NCBI RefSeq assembly: GCF_006352065.1
Contig: NZ_CP040915.1
Location: 2,294,001 to 2,358,000 of the forward strand
From: Georgenia yuyongxinii
Lineage (GTDB): Bacteria > Actinomycetota > Actinomycetes > Actinomycetales > Actinomycetaceae
Direction of reading: 5' to 3'
Length of the DNA stretch: 64,000 nt
Each line of letters begins with the position of its first letter. The first letter of the stretch is position 1. A program made the translations under genes and the position numbers. Shown here piece after piece: positions 37,424 to 45,703 of this stretch. The notes under the pieces were generated by a model. That model worked only from the letters and a program-made list of their open reading frames with translations, had not been told where the DNA came from and did no database searches.

Positions 37424-37525
37424 CCTTGGCAGACTAGGACGCCGCCGAGCACGGCGCACACCTTCCACACAGGACGAGACCGCCCGGACGCTCTGGTCCT
37501 GGCTGGGCCCGTGCCGTCTGCGTCG

Positions 37526-38194
37526 TCAGGCTGATCGCGTGATCAGCCCGGCGATCGCAGGCAGGCGGCGGGGCGCCGCCGCATCGTTGACCCGGCTGAC
37601 GATGGTCCGCAGCCGATCCGTGTCCTCAGCGTCCAAAGTGGCCAGCACGCTGTCGATCAGCCGCACCCGCAGGGCCTCGGCCTGCTGCAGAGCCACCGTG
37701 CCCGCCGCCGTGACGTGGACGAGCGTGGCCTCGCCGGTGTTGCGCGCAGCCTCCGGGTGCGCGTGGCGGGCGAGCAGGCCCTTGCGCTCGAGGACGGCGC
37801 ACGTGGCCTCCGCGGCGGGATCGGCCTGGCCAGTGGCCCGGGCGACGGCGCGGTAGTGGGCCGCACCATCGGCGACGGCGGAGAGTGCCTGCAGCTCGCC
37901 GAAGCGGAGTCCCGTAAGCCCTTCAATCGTGGCGTAGATCTGCTTCTGCGACCGGCTCACCGCCGCCGTCTCCTCGACGAGATCGAGCGTCTCGGCGAGG
38001 CGGCGGCTGGGCTCGCCGCGCTGCACCGCCGACCGGAGCCGGCGCCCACCGTCGTCGGCTGCAGCGTCGACGGCGGCTGCGGCGTCAAGGTCTGCGACGG
38101 TGCCCTCGTGCCTCGCGGCAAGATGAGCGAGAGAATTCGGGGGCAATGAGTCTGAAGAGCGCTTCACGTCATGACCAACGGATGGCAACGGCAT
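37526..38194 (-). CDS. MarR-like winged-helix regulator
   Basis: A 222-residue protein. The central GLTGLRFGELQALSAVADGA and the pair AEATCAVLERKGLLARHAHP match the MarR recognition helix and wing. RLRTIVSRVNDAA forms part of the C-terminal dimer helix. The first ~70 residues are an Ala-rich low-similarity extension, and the true start may be later. The target is unknown; it lies between lpdA and a subtilase, both on the same strand. Confidence 0.75.
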   Translation of the reverse strand: MPLPSVGHDVKRSSDSLPPNSLAHLAARHEGTVADLDAAAAVDAAADDGGRRLRSAVQRGEPSRRLAETLDLVEETAAVSRSQKQIYATIEGLTGLRFGELQALSAVADGAAHYRAVARATGQADPAAEATCAVLERKGLLARHAHPEAARNTGEATLVHVTAAGTVALQQAEALRVRLIDSVLATLDAEDTDRLRTIVSRVNDAAAPRRLPAIAGLITRSA

Positions 38195-38233
38195 CGTGTT
38201 CCCCTTGAGTGACCTTTCCGACAGCTGTGACCC

Positions 38234-39439
38234 TCATGCACCGGGTGCTCGCACCAGCCCCACCCCACGGTCGGCCACGTCCACCCCGGCCGCGATCACG
38301 TCCGTCCGGGCATGCGCGAGCAGCCGGGCGGTGACGGTACCCGCGGTCGGCGGCAAGGGTGACGCGAGCACCTCCTCCCACCACAGCGCCGCGACCCCGG
38401 CCACGTGCGGCGTCGCCATGCTCGTGCCGCTCAGCGAGGTCAGTCCGCCCCCGGCCCGGGCAGAGACCACGTCCACGCCCGGCGCGGCGACCTGCGGGAA
38501 CGTGTTGGAGAACCGCGCGACCGTCAGCCCTGCCTGCGACTGCTCGAGCGCGCCCACGGACACCACCCCGTCGGCCGCGGCCGGGAGCGAGACGCCGATC
38601 TCGTAGGTCGGGTCGACGGTGCGCCGGCTCTCGTTGCCCGCGGCAGCGACGACGACCGTGCCGTGACCGAAGGCGGCCTGGCTGCGTACCAGCTCCATCA
38701 GCGCGTCGAACATGCGCAGGTTGGCGCGGTAGGCCTCCAACGCTGCGGAGGTGGCCAGGTCGGCGGGCCACCCGTCGGCCACGTGCCGGGCGACCATGCC
38801 CGGGAAGTCGAACCCGACGGACAGGGAGATGACGTGTGCGCCCTCCTGAACCGCCCACTGCAGCCCGTGAAAGAGCATGGTGGAGTCGCCGGCGCCGTCG
38901 TCGCGCAGGACCTTGCCCGCCAGCGCCGTGCTCACCCCAGGAGCCACCCCGATGCGGGTGCCGTCGACGTCTCGGCCGAAGATCGTGCCCGCGCAGTGGG
39001 TGCCGTGACCCTGGTGGTCACCGTCGCCGGTACCGGCGAAGTCGCGTTGCACGAGGTCGACTCCGGCGAAGGCGGGGTGGGCGGCGTCGATCCCCGTGTC
39101 CAGGACGGCGACGGTCACGCCGGCGCCGGTGCGCGGTGAGACGTCCGCGCCGACGGCTCGCACACCCCAGGTGCTCGGCCCGGGTGACCTGTCGACCGCC
39201 TGCTCGGCCACGGGGAAGATCAGCCGGGTCGGCATGACCGGCGCGAACGCCCGAACAGCCGGGTCCCGGGCCACCTCGCCGAGCTCGGACTTGCTGAGCC
39301 GTGCCACGTCGACCGCCGGTGCGGCCAGCGTCACGCCGGCCTCACCCAGGACGGTTGGCCCGGGCGTCCGCGGCCGCGCGAACGGTCCCGCCGACGGGTA
39401 CTCACCGGTCTCACGCAGGATGCAGTAGGTGCCGTCCAT
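38234..39439 (-). CDS. S8 family serine peptidase (subtilase)
   Basis: A 401-residue subtilisin-like protease with all three catalytic segments: Asp in VAVLDTGIDAAHP, His in QGHGTHCAG, and Ser in LSGTSMATPHVAG; the oxyanion Asn is in VVAAAGNES. The first ~85 residues before the catalytic domain may be a short propeptide. The frame is open beyond ATG 39439, which has GGGGGAGAC in front. No Sec or Tat signal peptide is visible, so it may act inside the cell. It is divergent from the hydroxyisourate hydrolase gene. Confidence 0.92.
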   Translation of the reverse strand: MDGTYCILRETGEYPSAGPFARPRTPGPTVLGEAGVTLAAPAVDVARLSKSELGEVARDPAVRAFAPVMPTRLIFPVAEQAVDRSPGPSTWGVRAVGADVSPRTGAGVTVAVLDTGIDAAHPAFAGVDLVQRDFAGTGDGDHQGHGTHCAGTIFGRDVDGTRIGVAPGVSTALAGKVLRDDGAGDSTMLFHGLQWAVQEGAHVISLSVGFDFPGMVARHVADGWPADLATSAALEAYRANLRMFDALMELVRSQAAFGHGTVVVAAAGNESRRTVDPTYEIGVSLPAAADGVVSVGALEQSQAGLTVARFSNTFPQVAAPGVDVVSARAGGGLTSLSGTSMATPHVAGVAALWWEEVLASPLPPTAGTVTARLLAHARTDVIAAGVDVADRGVGLVRAPGA

Positions 39440-39624
39440 GTCTCCCCCTCCGACATCCGGAGCCAACCAGAGACCACTGACAACGCCGCCTCCGACCCGC
39501 CGGACGGCGCCGATGGCCGGCGCCCCGGGCCAGTCGTCTGCAGGACCGGACCGCGGCACGGTCGCTACCTTTGACCCGGACGAGCAACCCGGACGAGCAA
39601 CCCGGCGGTGGGGCGGAGGAACAG

Positions 39625-39963
39625 ATGAGCAGCCATGTGACCACCCATGTGCTCGACGCCGCCCTGGGCCGGCCGGCGGAGGGTGTTCCTGTTCGGCTGG
39701 AGCACGTTACCGAGGACGGCTGGGAGCCGGTCGCGGCCGCCACGACCGACGAGGACGGTCGCGCGAGCGACCTCGGCCCCGCGCACCTGCCCGAGGGCGT
39801 GTACCGCGTCGTCTTCGACACTGACCACTACTTCGACGCCACCGCGCAGGTGGGTTTCTACCCGGAGGTGACGGTCACCTTCCTGCTGGGTGACGCCGCG
39901 GCGCACTACCACGTCCCGCTCCTGCTGAGCCCGTTCGCGTACACCACCTACCGCGGCAGCTGA
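39625..39963 (+). CDS. uraH: 5-hydroxyisourate hydrolase
   Basis: A 112-residue transthyretin-like HIU hydrolase. It keeps the N-terminal THVLDAALGRPA with its active-site His, the internal RVVFDTDHYFDATAQVGFYP, and the C-terminal YRGS tetrapeptide that closes the active site. It converts 5-hydroxyisourate from uric acid oxidation to OHCU. The start ATG at 39625 follows GGAGGAACAG. No uricase or OHCU decarboxylase is in the window, but two nucleoside/guanine-deaminase-like genes follow at 40585 and 41136. Confidence 0.93.
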   Translation: MSSHVTTHVLDAALGRPAEGVPVRLEHVTEDGWEPVAAATTDEDGRASDLGPAHLPEGVYRVVFDTDHYFDATAQVGFYPEVTVTFLLGDAAAHYHVPLLLSPFAYTTYRGS

Positions 39964-40049
39964 GCCGGCGCGGGCCCGCCGGGGCGCGGTGGTAGGCGTG
40001 TGCTCGAAGGCGCGGCGATAGGCGCGGCGTCCGTAGCCGCGCCGCTGCG

Positions 40050-40460
40050 TCAGCGCGCGTTCTTCAGCGCACCCCACGCGTGCCAGCGCTCGATCCGGAT
40101 CCAGGCGCTGACCCGTGGCTTGTCGCGCACGGGGTACGGGTGACCGGTGTAGTGCCGGGAGATCCGGTCGATGTCGGCCAGGTCGGCGTCGTCCTGCATC
40201 TCCGCCACCGTGCCGAGGATGCTCACGTGCGTGGTCCACGCCGCGGGATCCATCGCGCTGAGGCTCACGCGCGGGTCGGCGCGCAGATGGGCGAGGCGCC
40301 GTCGTCCGGCATCCATGTTGACCAGGACCTGACCGTCCTCGTAGAGGTACCAGGTGGGCACGGAGACGGGGTGGCCGTCGGCCCGGGCCGTGGCGATGGT
40401 GGCGTGGTTGGGCCGGGCGAGCATCGTTGCGACATCGGCGGGCAGGGGTGGTCTGGGCAC
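40050..40460 (-). CDS. PPOX-class flavin/F420-dependent protein
   Basis: A 136-residue split-barrel protein of the pyridoxamine-phosphate-oxidase class: ATIATARADGHPVSVPTWYL, LVNMDAGRRRLAHLRADPRV and TTHVSILGTVAEM are typical of the actinobacterial F420- or FMN-binding members. It starts with GTG behind GAGAGGA. It should be a small cytosolic oxidoreductase; the substrate is not predictable. It converges with uraH. Confidence 0.85.
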   Translation of the reverse strand: MPRPPLPADVATMLARPNHATIATARADGHPVSVPTWYLYEDGQVLVNMDAGRRRLAHLRADPRVSLSAMDPAAWTTHVSILGTVAEMQDDADLADIDRISRHYTGHPYPVRDKPRVSAWIRIERWHAWGALKNAR

Positions 40461-40584
40461 GGCGGCGTCCTCTCGGCGGTTCGTTCCGGACGGTACCAGC
40501 GTGCGTGCGCCGCGTTCCGCCGTCGGGCTCGGCCCGATCGGGCAGGATGGGCGAAGCGGGCATACGGGACGAGGAGGTCTGGGT

Positions 40585-41076
40585 GTGATCGACGAGGCGG
40601 AGCTGCGTCATCTGAGCCGTTGCGTCGAGCTGGCGGAGGAGGCGTTGGCTGCGGGCGACGAGCCGTTCGGCTCCGTGCTGGTGGGCGCCGACGGCGTCGC
40701 GCTCGCCGAGGACCGCAACCGCGTCGCCGGCGGGGACCGGACCCGCCACCCCGAGCTCGCACTCGCGCAGTGGGCAGCGGCCCACCTCACCCCCGCCGAG
40801 CGGGCCGGCGCGACGGTGTACACGTCGGGCGAGCACTGCCCGATGTGCGCCGCCGCGCACGCCTGGGTCGGCCTGGGCCGGATCGTCTACGCCGCCAGCT
40901 CGGCGCAGCTCGGGCAGTGGCTGGCCGAGCTCGGCGTGCCCGCCCCGCCCGTACGGACCCTGCCGGTCAACGCCGTCGCGCCGGACGTGATCGTGGAGGG
41001 CCCGGTGCCCAAGCTGGCCGAGCAGGTGCGCGACCTCCACGTCCGGCTGCACACGCGCGACGGCGACGGCGGCTAG
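40585..41076 (+). CDS. Nucleoside/nucleobase deaminase 1
   Basis: A 163-residue cytidine-deaminase-fold zinc enzyme of the guanine/tRNA-adenosine deaminase branch. The zinc site is His in TRHPELALAQW plus the two Cys of GEHCPMCAAAHAW, with Glu of HPE as the proton shuttle. The usual sequence is HAE, so HPE is a mild oddity. The GTG start lies behind GAGGAGGTCTGG. It is followed in the same direction by a second deaminase, suggesting a purine or nucleoside salvage pair, in line with uraH nearby. Confidence 0.88.
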   Translation: MIDEAELRHLSRCVELAEEALAAGDEPFGSVLVGADGVALAEDRNRVAGGDRTRHPELALAQWAAAHLTPAERAGATVYTSGEHCPMCAAAHAWVGLGRIVYAASSAQLGQWLAELGVPAPPVRTLPVNAVAPDVIVEGPVPKLAEQVRDLHVRLHTRDGDGG

Positions 41077-41120
41077 ACACGACAGGACGACGACCCACGC
41101 GGACACGACAGGACGACGAC
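41076..41120 (+). repeat. Two copies of a 19-bp repeat
   Basis: GACACGACAGGACGACGAC occurs at 41076-41094 and 41102-41120, a 26-bp period, filling the gap between the two deaminase genes just ahead of the AAGGAG ribosome site of the second. It may be a slippage product or a translational control element. Confidence 0.6.
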
Positions 41121-41135
41121 GCACAAGGAGTGGAC

Positions 41136-41756
41136 ATGGACGTCTCACACATCGCCACCGGCTTCTCGGCCGCGATCCCCGGGTGGGTGCTCGAGGAGGT
41201 CGCACGCCTGCCGGCCTCGCTCGGCTCGGCGGAGGACCGGGTCGGCCTGGTGAACCTGCTGGCGGCCCGCAACTTCCGCGAGGGCGGTGGGGGGCCGTTC
41301 GCGGCCGCCGTCGTCGAGTCCGAGACGGGGCGGGTGGTCTCGGTCGGCGTCAATCAGGTCATCGCGTCTAACCTGTCGGTCACGCACGCGGAGGTCATGG
41401 CCCTGTGCCTGGCGCAGACGGCGCTGGGCAGCTGGGACCTGGGTGGCCCGGGCATGCCGGCCCACCAGCTCGTGGTCAACTGGCGGCCGTGCACCCAGTG
41501 CTACGGCGCCGTGCTGTGGTCGGGGGTGTCGAGCCTGCTCATCGCGGGCGATGGGCCGGAGGTGGAGCGCCTCACCTCGTTCGACGAGGGCCCGATGCGC
41601 GAGGACTGGGCCGAGCAGTTCCGCAGCCGGGGCATCGAGGTGGTTCGCGACGTGCGGCGCGAGGAGGCCCTGGAGGTCTTCCGTCAGTACGGCGAGGCGG
41701 TCGCGAGCGGGGAGGCGGCCGTCTACAACGCCCGCGGCACCGGCACGAACGTGTGA
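41136..41756 (+). CDS. Nucleoside/nucleobase deaminase 2
   Basis: A 206-residue deaminase of the same fold but a different branch. The zinc site is His in VTHAEVMALC plus Cys in WRPCTQCYGAVLWSGV, with the catalytic Glu in HAE. GGGGPFAAAVVES and GVNQVIASN are the substrate-side loops. It starts at ATG 41136 behind AAGGAG. About 40 residues at the N-terminus (FSAAIPGWVLEEVARLP) are extra compared with short guanine deaminases. The substrate is unresolved. Confidence 0.87.
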   Translation: MDVSHIATGFSAAIPGWVLEEVARLPASLGSAEDRVGLVNLLAARNFREGGGGPFAAAVVESETGRVVSVGVNQVIASNLSVTHAEVMALCLAQTALGSWDLGGPGMPAHQLVVNWRPCTQCYGAVLWSGVSSLLIAGDGPEVERLTSFDEGPMREDWAEQFRSRGIEVVRDVRREEALEVFRQYGEAVASGEAAVYNARGTGTNV

Positions 41757-41792
41757 CCCGAGGCCTGGTTTTACTGCGGGTCTGCTCGGTGT

Positions 41793-42833
41793 CTACTCCG
41801 CCACCGGCGCGGCCGCGTCCGACGGCGTGTCCTCCCGGTGGTGCAGCTCGGCCACGGCGCGGAGCTTCTCCAGGTCCAGCTCGTCGCTGCGCGCCACGGC
41901 CAGGCGCACCGGTGTCAGCGCCAGCAGCGTGGCGGTGCGCCTGCCGCCTTCGAGCACGGCCCGCTCCCCCAGGACCGCGCCGGCGCCGACCTGGGCGAGC
42001 TGCTTGCCATCGTGCTCCACGGTGAGGACGCCGTCGAGCACCAGGTAGATCGCCTCGCCCACCTCGCCCTGGCGGGTGACGACCGTGCCCGCGGGCAGCC
42101 GGCGAATCTCCGGGGTGTGCCCGGCGCGCATGATCCCGCCCGAGACCTGCCGCTCGACCGCGCTCTCCGCCTCGGCCACCACGGCCTCGGAGTCCTGATC
42201 GCCCCAGGGCGTGCGGGGGCCGAAGGAGTGCGCCATCCAGCCTTCCTGGTCGGTGAGCCCGCTCTTGAGGGACAAGGTGCCGTCGGGCCCGTACACCCAG
42301 TGCCGGGGGAACGCGCTGGCGCCCGGCATGGCGATATCCGTACTGCCGTCGGAACGCAGGGTGAGCGCCAGGGTCGTCCACACGATCGGGGCCTGCCACA
42401 TCACGAACGGGGCGTGCGGGACCGGGCGGGGCAGCGGGACCCCCGTGCGTCCACCGACGGTCTGGGTGAAGTGCACGATGCCCGGCTCGACCACCGGCTC
42501 CTGCTGGAGGGTGGGCAGGGAGTAGCCGCCGAACGTGGCCCCGACCGAGGCCACCCGCACGGTCGTCGACCCCATGACGACGCCGGAGTCCTCGCCGTAC
42601 GCCCAGGCGGTGGGCGTGCCGTCGTCGTCGAACTCCGCCCATGCCGTCAGGACATTCGCGAACCGGAACCGGTCGTCGGCGCGGAGCTGCTGCACCGCGT
42701 CCAGGCTCGGCAGGCGGTCGAGCGGCGGGACGTCGTAGTGGGCCAGCCCGACGTCGAAGCCGCGCCGCAGCCAGCCGGAGACGGACTCCGAAGGGATCCA
42801 GGACAGGGACACCAGGTGGGACTCGACGCGCAT
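41793..42833 (-). CDS. Cyclic-nucleotide-binding-domain protein with novel N-terminal domain
   Basis: A 346-residue protein. The C-terminal ~110 residues are a cNMP/Crp-type beta-barrel (RRLPAGTVVTRQGEVGEAIY with LVLDGVLTVEHDG). The phosphate-binding cassette GERAVLEGGRRTATLLAL has Gly-Glu and Arg in place, so nucleotide binding is plausible. The first ~230 residues (SHLVSLSWIPSESVSGWLRR) match no domain I recognise and contain no HTH, so this is not a Crp transcription factor. It may be a cyclic-nucleotide-regulated enzyme or adaptor. It is transcribed opposite the deaminase pair. Confidence 0.78.
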   Translation of the reverse strand: MRVESHLVSLSWIPSESVSGWLRRGFDVGLAHYDVPPLDRLPSLDAVQQLRADDRFRFANVLTAWAEFDDDGTPTAWAYGEDSGVVMGSTTVRVASVGATFGGYSLPTLQQEPVVEPGIVHFTQTVGGRTGVPLPRPVPHAPFVMWQAPIVWTTLALTLRSDGSTDIAMPGASAFPRHWVYGPDGTLSLKSGLTDQEGWMAHSFGPRTPWGDQDSEAVVAEAESAVERQVSGGIMRAGHTPEIRRLPAGTVVTRQGEVGEAIYLVLDGVLTVEHDGKQLAQVGAGAVLGERAVLEGGRRTATLLALTPVRLAVARSDELDLEKLRAVAELHHREDTPSDAAAPVAE

Positions 42834-42983
42834 CCTCGGCCTCCGTTGGTCGCCGGACGCGGCCTGCGCCGGTTCGGGTGCTCGCCATTCAACACGAGCC
42901 GGTGAGCACCCGCTACGCCCTTTCGGAACCGACCGCGCCCGGTCCAGTGCGCCCGCGTGTCTCGGCAGCGGCGGCCCGCGAGC

Positions 42984-43040
42984 TCAGCGGGGCGTGGTGA
43001 GCCAGCCGGGGTCGTCGTCGGGCAGGTCCTCCTGGATCAT
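42984..43040 (-). CDS. 18-residue micro-ORF after the antitoxin gene
   Basis: MIQEDLPDDDPGWLTTPR is opened by an ATG with a very strong GGAGGAGCC site, 23 bp downstream of the VapB-like antitoxin stop, where a toxin gene would be expected. It is strongly acidic. It may be a true small protein or the remains of a lost toxin gene. Confidence 0.35.
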   Translation of the reverse strand: MIQEDLPDDDPGWLTTPR

Positions 43041-43063
43041 GGCTCCTCCGTCGGTTCAGCGGC

Positions 43064-43246
43064 TCACTCCCCCTCGGGGGCGTCGACGACGGCGTCGACC
43101 TCGGCGTCGATCTCGGGGGGCGCCGGCGTCTCCCGCTCGACCAGAGCCTGGAGCGCCTCCCGCAGCAGGCGGGACGTCTCGGTGATCCCCGTGAGGACGG
43201 CCGCCTGCTTGAGCAGCTCGCCGTCGAGCGAGACGGTGATGCGCAA
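43064..43246 (-). CDS. VapB-like type II antitoxin (orphan)
   Basis: A 60-residue protein: MRITVSLDGELLKQAAVLTG with TSRLLREALQALVERE is the ribbon-helix-helix N-terminus of DUF2191/VapB antitoxins. The C-terminal 20 residues are acidic (PPEIDAEVDAVVDAPEGE), as in a toxin-binding tail. No PIN-domain toxin follows; only an 18-codon ORF lies downstream. It could bind DNA as a dimer. Confidence 0.72.
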   Translation of the reverse strand: MRITVSLDGELLKQAAVLTGITETSRLLREALQALVERETPAPPEIDAEVDAVVDAPEGE

Positions 43247-43357
43247 CGAGGCCCTCCACTTGTCAAGCAGCAGACCGGACGGGGGTCGGACCAGTCACGC
43301 TACGCCGCGGCGGGGGCAACCGCATCGCCACCCCGCGGCGGCGTCACCGCCGACCTA

Positions 43358-44332
43358 CTAGAACAGGGCGACCTTGCGTGCGGGCGGGAAGATCTCGTCG
43401 AGCTCGGCCAGGTCCTGCGCCGTCGGCTGCCACCGGGCGGCGTGCGCGTTCTGGGCGACCTGCTCGGGCCGGGTGGCGCCGGCGATGACCGAGGCGACCG
43501 CGGGCTGCGCGGCCAGCCAGGAGAAGGCGACGTCGACCTCGGTGAGGTCCCGGGCGCGCGCGTACGCGGAGAACCGGGCCAGCTGCTCGAAGTCCGTCTG
43601 CGCCAGCAGCTGCTGCTTGGAGTAGGACAGCCGGCTGCCCTCGGGGGCGGCGCCGTGCCCGTACTTCCCGGTGAGCAGGCCGTTGGCGAGCGGAAAGTAC
43701 GGGAGGACGCCCAGGCCGTAGTGCTCGGCGGCCGGGAGCACCTCGAGCTCGGCGCGGCGGTCGAGGAGATTGTAGTGGTTCTGCGCCGAGATGAACCGTG
43801 TTGTGCCCATCTCGCGGGCCACGTGCTCCGCGTCGGCGATCTGCCAGCCGGCGCGGTTGGAGTGGCCGATGTAGCGGACCTTGCCGGAGCTGACGAGGTC
43901 GTCCAGCGCGTCGAGGGTCTCCTCGATCGGGGTCAGCGGATCGGGGGTGTGGAACTGGTACAGGTCGATCCAGTCGGTGCCCAGGCGCCGCAGCGACGCC
44001 TCCACGGCGGTGACGATGTACCGGCGGGAGCCGCGCGCGCCGTAGTCGGGCCCGTTGGCGCCGCGCACGTCCATGCCGAACTTCGTCGCCACGACGACGT
44101 CGCCGCGGCGGCTGCCCAGCGCCCGGCCCAGCAGCTCCTCGCTCATGCCCGGTGTGGTGCCGTAGTTGTCGGCGGTGTCGAACAAGGTGATCCCGGCGTC
44201 GAGGGCGGCGTGGACGACGGCAGTCGTGCCCTCTGCGGTCTCGGTGGGGGCGTTGGCCCGGCCGAGATTGTTGCAGCCGAGGCCGACGACAGAAACCGTG
44301 AGGCCGGACCGGCCCAGACGCGCATACTCCAT
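43358..44332 (-). CDS. Aldo/keto reductase
   Basis: A 324-residue TIM-barrel AKR of the voltage-channel-beta/YajO-like branch: MEYARLGRSGLTVSVVGLGC, the Asp/Tyr site in LFDTADNYGTTPGMSEELLG, the catalytic Lys in VVVATKFGMDV, and His in LYQFHTPDPLTP. The NADPH-binding end is VASVIAGATRPEQVAQNA. It reduces aldehydes or ketones; the substrate is not predictable. Single gene, complete. Confidence 0.93.
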   Translation of the reverse strand: MEYARLGRSGLTVSVVGLGCNNLGRANAPTETAEGTTAVVHAALDAGITLFDTADNYGTTPGMSEELLGRALGSRRGDVVVATKFGMDVRGANGPDYGARGSRRYIVTAVEASLRRLGTDWIDLYQFHTPDPLTPIEETLDALDDLVSSGKVRYIGHSNRAGWQIADAEHVAREMGTTRFISAQNHYNLLDRRAELEVLPAAEHYGLGVLPYFPLANGLLTGKYGHGAAPEGSRLSYSKQQLLAQTDFEQLARFSAYARARDLTEVDVAFSWLAAQPAVASVIAGATRPEQVAQNAHAARWQPTAQDLAELDEIFPPARKVALF

Positions 44333-44427
44333 GTGGCCGACCTTATCGACGGGATCCGTCTATTTCAGTCAGCGACCCGGGGGGCCCACAAGGTCGCACG
44401 TCACAAGGGGCGGGGTGGCGGGTTGCG

Positions 44428-44862
44428 TCAGCCACCGAGCCGTTCCGCGGTGACCCGCAGCGCCTCCAGCACCCGCTCCCAGTTCGCGGTGGAGTGGTCG
44501 GCGGCCCCCTGGCTCGGGTTGTTGTCCTGGGTGAGTGTGACCCGGGTCCCGCGCGCGGACTCCTCGAGCGTGAAGGTCAACGTGTGGTAGCTCTCCGGCA
44601 CGTCCGGCTGCCCGCTCAGGGGGCTGTAGTGCGTGTACCGCAGCAGGCGCGGCTCGTCGGCCTCGAGGATCTCGCCGTGGTCCTCAAAGCTGCGGCCCTC
44701 GTACTCCCCGCGGAAGGTGATCGGGCTGCCGGGCTGGAAGTCGCTGGCAACGGTGCTGCCGAACATGTAGGTGCTGGCCAGCTCCGGGTTCACCAGGGCG
44801 GACCAGACGGTGTGCGGCAGCGCGGCGACGTCGGTGGTGGATCGAGAGACGTAATCGGTCAT
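44428..44862 (-). CDS. SRPBCC (AHSA1-like) protein
   Basis: A 144-residue START/AHSA1-type protein: DVAALPHTVWSALVNPELAS, GSPITFRGEYEGRSFEDHGE, LLRYTHYSPLSG and a C-terminal helix ANWERVLEALRVTAERLGG. This fold has a hydrophobic cavity and is often a polyketide cyclase-like or chaperone-related protein. The start ATG at 44862 follows GGAGGGCC; the open frame upstream is not conserved. The role is unknown. Confidence 0.85.
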   Translation of the reverse strand: MTDYVSRSTTDVAALPHTVWSALVNPELASTYMFGSTVASDFQPGSPITFRGEYEGRSFEDHGEILEADEPRLLRYTHYSPLSGQPDVPESYHTLTFTLEESARGTRVTLTQDNNPSQGAADHSTANWERVLEALRVTAERLGG

Positions 44863-44953
44863 GAGTGGCCCTCCGTCGGTCGTCTCCAAGGGTCGTCCCC
44901 GTGCCGGGCCCGGGCAAGTCGCATGAGGTTGGCGCTCTCGCGCCGTCAGCGCG

Positions 44954-45535
44954 TCAGCGCGCGAACCGGGCGGCCAGACGCGGGTCGGAGAGCTGGAGCA
45001 CGAGCCAGGGGCTGAACGCCCACGGGGCAGCCGTGACGGCCGCAAGCAGGTCGGCCGGCGCCACCCAGGCCACCTCGGCCACCTCGCTCGGCTCCGGCTC
45101 GGGACCGTCGAGGAGCCGGGCGGCGTAGACGGGGCACATCTCGTTCTCGACGATGCCGGAGGCGTCCACGGCGCGGTAGCGGAAGTCCGGGAGCACCATC
45201 TCCAGGCCCGTGATCTCCAGGCCGAGCTCGAACCGGCCGCGCCGAGTCACCGCGTCCTCGGGCCGCTCACCCGGTGCCGGGTGCCCGCAGAAGGCATTGG
45301 TCCACACGCCCGGCCAGGTGAGCTTGGACAGCGCGCGGCGGCTGACCAGGACACGTCCGGCGTCGTCGAAGACATGGCAGGAGAACGCCAGGTGCAACGG
45401 GGTACTGGCGGTGTGGACCGCCGCCTTGTCGGCCGAGCCGACGGCGCGGCCCTCGTCGTCGAGCAGCACCACGTGTTCCGGGTGGCCCAGCTCGTCGGGG
45501 CGTGCGGGCGCGCCGGGTCGGTCCAGGTCGGTCAC
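44954..45535 (-). CDS. idi: Isopentenyl-diphosphate delta-isomerase type 1
   Basis: A 193-residue Nudix-fold enzyme that interconverts IPP and DMAPP for isoprenoid synthesis. EHVVLLDDEGRAVGSADK, the active-site Cys in WTNAFCGHPAPGE, and the Glu/Cys segment GIVENEMCPVYAARL are diagnostic. The Nudix-like box reads RRGRFELGLEITG. It starts with GTG. No other isoprenoid gene is in the window. Confidence 0.93.
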   Translation of the reverse strand: MTDLDRPGAPARPDELGHPEHVVLLDDEGRAVGSADKAAVHTASTPLHLAFSCHVFDDAGRVLVSRRALSKLTWPGVWTNAFCGHPAPGERPEDAVTRRGRFELGLEITGLEMVLPDFRYRAVDASGIVENEMCPVYAARLLDGPEPEPSEVAEVAWVAPADLLAAVTAAPWAFSPWLVLQLSDPRLAARFAR

Positions 45536-45606
45536 GTGGGTCGGTCCCCTTGGATGCGCGGCGGACCGCCCCGTGCGGTCCGTGGTCCCGCGAGCCTAGC
45601 CCGGTG

Positions 45607-45654
45607 CGCCGTCGGGCACGGAGACGGCACCGCCGTCGGGCACGGAGACGGCAC
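45607..45654. repeat. Two exact tandem copies of a 24-bp unit
   Basis: Copies at 45607-45630 and 45631-45654 lie in the gap upstream of idi (starts 45535) and downstream of the osmC-like gene. They may lie in the idi promoter region. Confidence 0.7.
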
Positions 45655-45663
45655 CGACGCCGG

Positions 45664-45698
45664 GCGCGGTGCCGGCCGACGTCCGGCCGGCACCGCGC
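45664..45698 (-). terminator. Hairpin after the OsmC gene
   Basis: A perfect 14-bp stem GCGCGGTGCCGGCC / GGCCGGCACCGCGC closes a 7-base loop. It is 5 bp past the OsmC-like gene stop on that gene's strand. Confidence 0.75.
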
Positions 45699-45703
45699 GG
45701 CTG

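Noticed and set aside
39565-41205. 546-codon minus-strand open frame
   Set aside because: Spans the uraH, PPOX and deaminase genes in another frame; Arg/Ala-rich shadow.
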